Source: Levilactobacillus cerevisiae
GTDB taxonomy: Bacteria > Bacillota > Bacilli > Lactobacillales > Lactobacillaceae
Reading direction: 5' to 3'
NCBI RefSeq assembly: GCF_003946245.1
Contig: NZ_RHNN01000029.1
Coordinates: 1 to 45,551 of the forward strand
DNA: 45,551 nt
Shown: piece after piece, positions 40,129-45,551 of the stretch
Layout: each line of letters begins with the position of its first letter
Numbering within the stretch: the stretch's first letter is position 1
The notes under the pieces: generated by a model
Seen by the model: the letters and a program-made list of their open reading frames with translations, nothing else
Database searches by the model: none
What the model was told of the DNA's origin: nothing
Position numbers and translations under genes: made by a program

Positions 40129-41382
40129 TTAATTTTCAGTGCGTCCCGCCGACTTGGGAATCGTCAAGAAAATGATCAGTCCCAAGATAAACAGGATCGA
40201 CAACGACGCGGCCCCAATCCGGGATTGCCCGGTCCATTGGGTGACCACCCCAACGAGGACTGGCCCCAAGACGGCCGAGAACTTGCCGAGAATGTTGTAG
40301 AAGCCAAAGAATTCACTCGAGCGGTCCTTGGGGACTAGTCGGCCAAAGTAGGACCGAGACAGGGCTTGAATGCCACCCTGACTGGTTCCCACCAGGACCG
40401 CCAACAACCAGAAGCTCCCCACCGTCTTCAGATTCAAGGCCGCCACACAAATCAACAGGTACATGATAATGGCAACTAAAATACCGAAGCGCGTGCTGGT
40501 CTTATCCGCCAACCACCCATAGAGGATGGAGAACGGGAAGGCCACCAGCTGAACGACCAGTAAGACGACAATCAGCGTGGTGCTACTGATACCGATGTCT
40601 AAACCAATCGACGTCGCCATGGTAAAAATCGTATCAACCCCGTCGATGTAGCAGAAGTAGGCCACCAGAAACCAGGCCAGATACTTGTGTTGGCGAATGT
40701 GGCGCAACGTCACCCAGACGCGCTGCCAGCTCTGCCGCAGCGGGGCCGACGTGACGGCCAAGGCGTGACGTTGCTGCACGTTGCGTTGAATCGGGATGAA
40801 GAAGATGACCCACCAGACGGCGGCCAGGACGAACCCCCAGCGAGCAACGGCCGTACTGGATAGCTGGCCAAAACCTTGGGTCAGTTGCAACACCATGAAC
40901 AGGATGAACGCAATCACCCCACCAAGATAGCCGAAACCATACCCGACGCTGGAGATTCGGTCCATTTGCCGGTCATCACTCACATCGGTCAGAAAACTGT
41001 CGTAAAATAAATTCCCACCAGAGTAACCGAGCACGGACAAGATGTACACAACCAGTAACCATTGCCACTGCGTCGCCGGTAGGAGGGCCAACCCCACCGT
41101 CATGACCATCCCCAACGAGGCAAATCCCGTCAGTAAGCGTTTCTTAAATCCCTCGTAATCCGCGAGCGCCCCCAGAAATGGAGCGAGCACGGCCACTAAC
41201 AGAGTACCCACGCTATTGGCGTACCCCCAGTAAGCCGTGGCATTGGCCGCAGCAACCCCACTGGCCTCCGCGATTCCTTTAAAATAAATAGGCAGAACGG
41301 CGGTCGTCACGATAATGCCATAGCCGGAGTTGGCCCAATCATAGAAGACCCAGCTCCACTGTTCCTTATTTAGCTTCGCCAT
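40129..41382 (-). CDS. UMF1-family MFS transporter (Atg22-like)
   Basis: 417 residues, 12 helices. The opening 'WSWVFYDWANSGYGIIVTTA', 'GALADYEGFKKRLLTGF', 'GGNLFYDSFLTDVSDDRQMD' followed by RISSVGYGFGYLGG, and 'ALSRSYFGRLVPKDRSSEFF' are the UMF1 signature. Yeast Atg22 exports amino acids from the vacuole; bacterial substrates are not established. It overlaps the phosphodiesterase gene by 17 bases, so the two are coupled, and both follow a MarR gene. Confidence 0.88.
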   Translation of the reverse strand: MAKLNKEQWSWVFYDWANSGYGIIVTTAVLPIYFKGIAEASGVAAANATAYWGYANSVGTLLVAVLAPFLGALADYEGFKKRLLTGFASLGMVMTVGLALLPATQWQWLLVVYILSVLGYSGGNLFYDSFLTDVSDDRQMDRISSVGYGFGYLGGVIAFILFMVLQLTQGFGQLSSTAVARWGFVLAAVWWVIFFIPIQRNVQQRHALAVTSAPLRQSWQRVWVTLRHIRQHKYLAWFLVAYFCYIDGVDTIFTMATSIGLDIGISSTTLIVVLLVVQLVAFPFSILYGWLADKTSTRFGILVAIIMYLLICVAALNLKTVGSFWLLAVLVGTSQGGIQALSRSYFGRLVPKDRSSEFFGFYNILGKFSAVLGPVLVGVVTQWTGQSRIGAASLSILFILGLIIFLTIPKSAGRTEN

Positions 41383-42658
41383 TCGGCTCCCCCTTAAAGG
41401 CCGCGGTCAACGCGTGACCGGGCAAGTCTTCGGGGAACTGGACGCCTAAGAGCCGCGCAAACGTCGGTGCCTCATCAATTAACCGGGCATCAGCGATCGT
41501 TTGGTGCTCCTTGACGGCAGGTCCATTCAAAACCAACGTCGTGAAGTAATCTGGCTTATCGGGATCGTAACCGTGAACGCCGTGATACCGGTCTGGTTGA
41601 CCTAACGTTGCCGGATCAACCGCCTCGACGACGGCTGGACGGCCCGTTTCGTCTGTAAAGTAGTAGCCAGCCTCAGCCTCGACCATAAACCGACAGTGCG
41701 GATCCGCGCCCCGTTTGGCAGCGGCATCCCCATCGATAACTGCGCTCACGCCCTCAGTGGCACTCAAGAGTGTCCGCAAATTCTGGGTATCCGCAAAGTT
41801 TCTGGTATAGACATATGTACTGCCGTCACACGACTTTGCCCAGACGTGCCAGTCATTTTTAACGGTGCCATTAGGCAGTGGGGTTAACCACCCCCGCTGG
41901 GCAAAGGCCTGGTTCAAATGAATCATGTGGTCCACGTTGATTTGATAGTGATCGCCAAGGATGGCAAAGTTGGTTTCCGCAAAGGTCCCCGCCGCAATCG
42001 TCGCGTCGATCAGTTGGCCGACCCGGTCGTCTAACCGTTTGAGCGCCGCCATCGCTTCCGGCGAGCGTACGCCGTAGCGGTGCCGCATGCTATCCATGTC
42101 CACCAAGTGAATCAGGGTGAGCCACGGCCGCTTGTTTTCCAAGGTATCCACCGCACAAGCCGTGATGAAGTCGTCGAGCTCGGGCTGCTGAATGCCACGG
42201 CGTAAATGACCGTACTTCTGGTTCATGCGCAACAGGAAGGCTGGGCTACTGGCCTTGAGTGAGACCAACACCTGATTGGTCCAGATCCGGTTGGGAAAAA
42301 TTTCCGCCAAATTGTAGGTAATCTTACTGCCAGCCGTCACTGGCCACAGAAAGGCCGCCGTCTTCTTGTGATGTTGCCGCACCAAATCGTACAGGGTCGG
42401 CACTTGCACCTCCCGCTGGTACCAGTACCAATCGGGTGACTGACGTTGCGGCTGCATCTTCGTGTTGTTCACGACGCCGTGGACGTTGGGATACTGTCCC
42501 GTGATAATGGTCGTGTGCGACGGATACGTCAACGTCGGATAAATTCCGCGTATGCGGCGGACCCGGGTGCCGGTGACCACTAGCCGTCTTAGATTGGGTA
42601 GCTCTGCTAAATGCTCATCCAGGTCGCGACTACCCATCGCGTCCAAAGAAATAACCAC
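41366..42658 (-). CDS. Alkaline-phosphatase-superfamily phosphodiesterase/pyrophosphatase
   Basis: 430 residues from GTG 42658. Type I phosphodiesterase pattern: metal-binding 'VVISLDAMGS', the nucleophile Thr in 'YPTLTYPSHTTIITGQYPNV', 'LIHLVDMDSMRHRYG' and 'NFAILGDH'. No signal peptide, so cytosolic. The start is problematic: the ribosome site AAGGAG overlaps the MarR stop, and the codons 6-9 bases after it are ATT ATT, continuing in frame into 'QQRLVVISLDAMG'. GTG 42658 is 24 bases away. Either ATT is used or the start has mutated. It sits between MarR and UMF1 in one operon. Confidence 0.8.
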   Translation of the reverse strand: MVISLDAMGSRDLDEHLAELPNLRRLVVTGTRVRRIRGIYPTLTYPSHTTIITGQYPNVHGVVNNTKMQPQRQSPDWYWYQREVQVPTLYDLVRQHHKKTAAFLWPVTAGSKITYNLAEIFPNRIWTNQVLVSLKASSPAFLLRMNQKYGHLRRGIQQPELDDFITACAVDTLENKRPWLTLIHLVDMDSMRHRYGVRSPEAMAALKRLDDRVGQLIDATIAAGTFAETNFAILGDHYQINVDHMIHLNQAFAQRGWLTPLPNGTVKNDWHVWAKSCDGSTYVYTRNFADTQNLRTLLSATEGVSAVIDGDAAAKRGADPHCRFMVEAEAGYYFTDETGRPAVVEAVDPATLGQPDRYHGVHGYDPDKPDYFTTLVLNGPAVKEHQTIADARLIDEAPTFARLLGVQFPEDLPGHALTAAFKGEPNGEAK

Positions 42659-42686
42659 TAGTCTCTGTTGAATAATCTCTCACTCC

Positions 42687-43115
42687 TTAATCCTCTACCG
42701 TCCGCCGACGATCCATACTCTTGTCGAGCCGGTTCAATAAAATCTGCAATAAGTTGCGTTCATCCGTCGACCAATGTTCAAAGACCTGGTCGGATAGACT
42801 TTCAAATGCATTGTTAATGTCTTCAGCCGTATCGGTGCCCTGCTGAGTTATTGTATATACCAATTGCCGTTTGTCGCGACCAATTGCTTTCTTGGTCACC
42901 ATGTCTTTCGCCACTAGCCCCTTGAGCTGGCGACTGAGTGTTGAGGTATCCAGCTTCGTCTGCTGGGCCAAAATCTCCTGCGTGTTTTCGCCACCACCAA
43001 TGTGGTCGAGCAATTGCCACTCGGAAACGGTCAGGTGATGTTGCTTGGTCATCCGTTGTAGTAACGTTTGTTGTACTTTATTGATTGCCATCAGCGCTGC
43101 CAGACTTGATTTCAT
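42687..43115 (-). CDS. MarR-family regulator of the phosphodiesterase operon
   Basis: 142 residues from ATG 43115, after AAGGAG; the longer frame crosses the promoter. The winged HTH is in 'HHLTVSEWQLLDHIGGGENT', 'QEILAQQTKLDTSTLSRQLK' and 'GLVAKDMVTKKAIGRDKRQL'. The stop codon overlaps the ribosome site of the next gene (GATTAAGGAG). A perfect palindrome over its -10 suggests that it represses its own operon. Confidence 0.85.
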   Translation of the reverse strand: MKSSLAALMAINKVQQTLLQRMTKQHHLTVSEWQLLDHIGGGENTQEILAQQTKLDTSTLSRQLKGLVAKDMVTKKAIGRDKRQLVYTITQQGTDTAEDINNAFESLSDQVFEHWSTDERNLLQILLNRLDKSMDRRRTVED

Positions 43116-43134
43116 AAGGCCCTCACTCCTTTTG

Positions 43135-43149
43135 GTTGTATTATACAAC
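43135..43149 (-). promoter_or_regulatory. MarR operator over the -10 box
   Basis: GTTGTAT-T-ATACAAC is a perfect palindrome containing TATAAT, which serves as the -10 on the minus strand (TTGTGG 18 bases upstream). Binding would block transcription of the MarR/phosphodiesterase/UMF1 operon. Confidence 0.65.
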
Positions 43150-43224
43150 GGCTTGCTTGGTGACCACAAGCATAAATCATGGCTTTTTTCATGAGTGGAC
43201 AACCTGATTTCCGGACAATCTTCT

Positions 43225-43253
43225 TTGCACTTCGGCGTCCGGCCCGTTATACT
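43225..43253 (+). promoter_or_regulatory. Promoter of the RqcH gene
   Basis: -35 TTGCAC (43225-43230) and -10 TATACT (43248-43253) are exactly 17 bases apart. Transcription should start near 43260, leaving a leader of about 275 bases. Confidence 0.75.
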
Positions 43254-43536
43254 TTAGATTGTGCCGTTTTTTCCTACAATCAATCTGCTTTGCGATGTTA
43301 CCGAAACTTACTCGGTCAACTGGTCGCCAAGTTCAGGGCAGGACGCTAGCAACCCAAGTGGTCCTCTACCAGTTCACTTTGAAACGATACGTTTACGATT
43401 CAAAGTCACCGGTTCCCCAAGTTAGCTTCAGTGGAAAGGTTCATGGGAACTGGGCCACGAACTATCCAGGTTCTGCCAACTTTACCAGAACCCATTATCC
43501 CCAAATAAATTAAGTTAAAGAAAGGTGTGTGCCGCA
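43254..43536 (+). other. Long structured leader of the RqcH gene
   Basis: Three inverted repeats are visible: ACTTTGAA...TTCAAAGT (about 43377-43408), CCGGTTCCC...GGGAACTGG (about 43410-43453, one wobble) and GGTTCTG...CAGAACC (about 43470-43494). No T-box, known riboswitch core or terminator T-tract is seen. An 84-codon frame here has no ribosome site and is rejected. Confidence 0.45.
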
Positions 43537-45243
43537 ATGTCTTTTGATGGTTCATTCACCCACGCCATGGTCCACGAGTTGAGTCAGACGCTCACGACCG
43601 GCCGGGTCAGTAAAATCAATCAACCCTATGCCAACGAAATCGTTTTGACGATTCGGGCAAACAGTCATAACCACCCCATCCTTTTGTCGGCCAACCCGAC
43701 TTACGCCCGAATCCAAGAAACTCAGATTCCCTACGTCAACCCGGCTGTTCCGACAAACTTTACCATGATTCTTCGTAAATACCTGCAGGGGGCCATTTTA
43801 AAAGAGGTCAGCCAAACGGCAAATGACCGCGTCGTTCACCTGCACTTCACCTCCCGTAACGAACTGGGTGATCAGCAGGAACTACTTTTGATCATTGAAA
43901 TCATGGCCCGTCATAGTAACGTGATTCTGGTCGACAGTTCTTCCATGAAGATTCTAGACGCCATTAAGCACGTGGGTTCGGACCAAAACCGTTACCGGCT
44001 CCTCCTACCAGGCGCGCAATACATTATGCCACCTAAGCAAGACCTCGAGGACCCCTTTAAGGGTAGCCGTGACGATCTGGACCAAACTATCCGCGATTAC
44101 CCGAACCAGGAAGTCCTGGCCCAAACGCTACAACACCAATATCAGGGCCTGGGTAAGGATACGGCCGCTGCACTGGCTGCCAAGCTCCACGAGACTGGCG
44201 ACCACGCGGCCCAATTCCACCAATTTTTCGCTGGTTTTGATGCGCCCCAACCGACGCTAGAAATCTCAACTAAGAACAAGACGAGTTTCACGGCCTTTCC
44301 GTACCCTACCACTGGGACCCAACAGTCCGCGTCAACGCTGAGTGAACTCCTGGACACGTATTATCAGGACAAGGCCGAACGTGATCGCGTCCAGCAACAA
44401 GGGAGTGTCCTGATTCGGGTCGTTCGTAACGAACTGAAGAAGAACCGGACCAAGTTAAAGAAGCTCCAACGAACACTCGCCGAAACGGAAAACGCCGACG
44501 AGTACCGGATCAAGGGGGAGATCCTGACCACCTACTTGAACCAGGTCACCCGTGGCGAAACCGAAGTGACCTTGCCAAACTTCTACGATGAGAATCGCGA
44601 CTTGAAGATTCAGTTATCCAATCAGTTATCACCGAACCAGAACGCCCAGAAGTATTTCAAACGCTACCAAAAGGCTAAGAACGCGGTCATCTACGTGAAC
44701 GAACAGTTAAAGATCACCGCGGCCGACGTGGACTATTTCACCAACATCATGGCACAGATTGAACTGGCAGCCCCCAAAGACCTGATCGACATTCGCCTCG
44801 AACTACAACAGGGCGGCTATCTCCGCGACCACGATCACCAGAAGAAGGCCAAGAAGCAAAAACGGCAAAAGGTCAGCAAGCCAGACCGCTTCACAGCTAG
44901 CGACGGCACCAAGATTTCCGTGGGTAAGAACAACCTGCAAAACGATCAACTGAGTCTGCACACGGCCAAACGCACGGATATCTGGTTGCACGTAAAGGAC
45001 ATGCCGGGCTCTCACGTGATTATCCACGCGGACAACCCCACGGATGCCACCATTATGGAGGCGGCTAACCTCGCTGCCTACTTCTCTAAGGGCCGTGAAT
45101 CTAGTAACGTGCCCGTAGACTATCTCCCCGTTAAACGCCTGCACAAGCCCAATGGGGCCAAACCTGGGTACGTGATTTTCACGGGGCAACGGACGGTTTA
45201 CGTCACGCCCCAAAGCGACCTGGTTGAAAAGCTTGCGGATTAA
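43537..45243 (+). CDS. rqcH: NFACT-family RqcH (FbpA-like) ribosome quality-control protein
   Basis: 568 residues from ATG 43537. NFACT-N (about 1-200, 'MSFDGSFTHAMVHELSQTL'), a coiled-coil middle (about 280-430) and NFACT-R ('WLHVKDMPGSHVIIHADNPT', about 487-506) are in order. RqcH binds 50S subunits carrying stalled nascent chains and adds alanine tails for degradation; older annotations call it a fibronectin-binding protein. There is no signal peptide. It is monocistronic, with a long leader and a 3' region holding a family A repeat before a strong terminator. Confidence 0.9.
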   Translation: MSFDGSFTHAMVHELSQTLTTGRVSKINQPYANEIVLTIRANSHNHPILLSANPTYARIQETQIPYVNPAVPTNFTMILRKYLQGAILKEVSQTANDRVVHLHFTSRNELGDQQELLLIIEIMARHSNVILVDSSSMKILDAIKHVGSDQNRYRLLLPGAQYIMPPKQDLEDPFKGSRDDLDQTIRDYPNQEVLAQTLQHQYQGLGKDTAAALAAKLHETGDHAAQFHQFFAGFDAPQPTLEISTKNKTSFTAFPYPTTGTQQSASTLSELLDTYYQDKAERDRVQQQGSVLIRVVRNELKKNRTKLKKLQRTLAETENADEYRIKGEILTTYLNQVTRGETEVTLPNFYDENRDLKIQLSNQLSPNQNAQKYFKRYQKAKNAVIYVNEQLKITAADVDYFTNIMAQIELAAPKDLIDIRLELQQGGYLRDHDHQKKAKKQKRQKVSKPDRFTASDGTKISVGKNNLQNDQLSLHTAKRTDIWLHVKDMPGSHVIIHADNPTDATIMEAANLAAYFSKGRESSNVPVDYLPVKRLHKPNGAKPGYVIFTGQRTVYVTPQSDLVEKLAD

Positions 45244-45247
45244 AAAA

Positions 45248-45373
45248 GAGTGGGTCAAAGGGCGCTAAGCTGACGAGTATTAACGGTGATAACCGAATAA
45301 TCCCGGGCTTGGATTGTTTGGTTATCGCTGTTAAGCGGAATCAGCTGCCCTTTGACCCACGTTTCAGCAATAT
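45248..45373 (+). repeat. Structured repeat, family A, copy 2
   Basis: Starts four bases after the rqcH stop. The outer stem GTGGGTCAAAGGGC/GCCCTTTGACCCAC is perfect; inside are AGCTGA/TCAGCT, the 13-bp stem AACGGTGATAACC/GGTTATCGCTGTT with two wobbles, and AATCC/GGATT. It aligns base for base with the minus strand of 3403-3528. Wobbles favour the plus strand, so it would lie in the rqcH 3' UTR. A weaker match continues to about 45400. Confidence 0.7.
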
Positions 45374-45482
45374 AGAATGACAGCGAGCCGAAGCCAGTCT
45401 GAAATTCGGGCCGGAATCGACGTGCTAACAAACCAATTGCTAATACCAACTAATTCTCCATCAAAAAAGGCGTCATGGCTAT

Positions 45483-45542
45483 ACTCCTACTTAGGTAGAC
45501 AAGCAAATAATCAAAGCTTGTTTACTTAGGGAGGAGTTTTTT
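45483..45542 (+). terminator. Strong terminator downstream of rqcH
   Basis: A 22-bp stem (ACTCCT... to ...AGGAGT) with one mismatch and three wobbles encloses an A-rich loop and is followed by TTTTTT. Wobble pairs favour the plus strand. It would end the rqcH transcript, about 300 bases after its stop. Confidence 0.75.
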
Positions 45543-45551
45543 GTATGGGTA

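Noticed and set aside
43259..43513. 84-codon plus-strand frame before rqcH
   Set aside because: It lies in the predicted leader, has no ribosome site, and the bases are better explained by inverted repeats.
45255..45449. Short frame in family A copy 2 whose translation resembles one in copy 1 (IAETxxKxQLxPL)
   Set aside because: The similarity follows from the shared DNA repeat. Paired stem changes alter the codons freely, the frame is on the strand not favoured by wobbles, and there is no ribosome site.

Overview
The window looks like a chromosomal segment of a Lactobacillaceae member, most like a heterofermentative Levilactobacillus/Lactiplantibacillus-type genome. The evidence is many small MarR/TetR-controlled DHA2 exporters, an ECF folate S-component, UMF1 and VanZ proteins, strong AAGGAGG-type ribosome sites and sigma-A promoters of the TTGACA-17-TATAAT kind. 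The genus is inference. No rRNA, tRNA, CRISPR array or prophage was seen.

Layout. 0.1-6.3 kb: two secreted proteins, a YjbR-family protein, a frameshifted SAP/DUF6434 protein, a DHA2 exporter with a divergent TetR regulator, and an orphan MazE-like antitoxin followed by a MazF remnant. 6.7-8.3 kb: a frameshifted SDR oxidoreductase divergent from a TetR gene; both promoters carry the same operator inside the -35/-10 spacer. 8.4-11.9 kb: a DUF915-like lipoprotein hydrolase, an exporter fragment, an isochorismatase-like hydrolase and a metallophosphoesterase. 12.1-20.4 kb: one PTS block on the minus strand (UlaC-, UlaB- and UlaA-like IIA/IIB/IIC, transketolase, Enzyme I, then a PRD regulator) with a cre site and paired GTGCA dyads in front. 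20.8-22.3 kb: an SRPBCC/MDR/45-aa membrane protein operon. 22.4-30.4 kb: a MutS2-like ATPase without Smr, a MarR-rhodanese operon, a COG4705-like membrane protein, a two-component system and an endonuclease III without its cluster cysteines, separated by copies of a large repeat. 30.4-36.4 kb: an ArsR/exporter pair, a TetR, a solo TnpB with a candidate guide RNA, and a MarR plus frameshifted exporter. 36.6-45.5 kb: VanZ, a broken AbrB antitoxin, GtrA, FolT under a tetrahydrofolate riboswitch, DegV, a MarR/phosphodiesterase/UMF1 operon, and RqcH (NFACT) with a long leader.

How it works together. Much of the window is small 'regulator plus exporter' modules, each with a palindrome at its promoter, and several are decaying. 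Four genes (SAP, SDR and exporter at 35 kb; AbrB at 37 kb) are broken by an apparent single-base shift, and the 9.7 kb exporter is a fragment with a further shift. Three of these are extra bases in G3, C6 and A7 runs, so either recent pseudogenisation or homopolymer read error must be considered.

The observations most worth following are non-coding. A 126-bp repeat (3.4 kb and 45.2 kb) keeps a 13-bp stem through compensatory changes. A modular repeat of up to about 400 bp (24.1, 25.6 and 29.5 kb) also shows paired changes. The TetR/SDR promoter pair combines spacer operators with a probable leaderless mRNA. The solo TnpB carries a stack of hairpins at its 3' end. All are read by eye; none was folded or searched by program.
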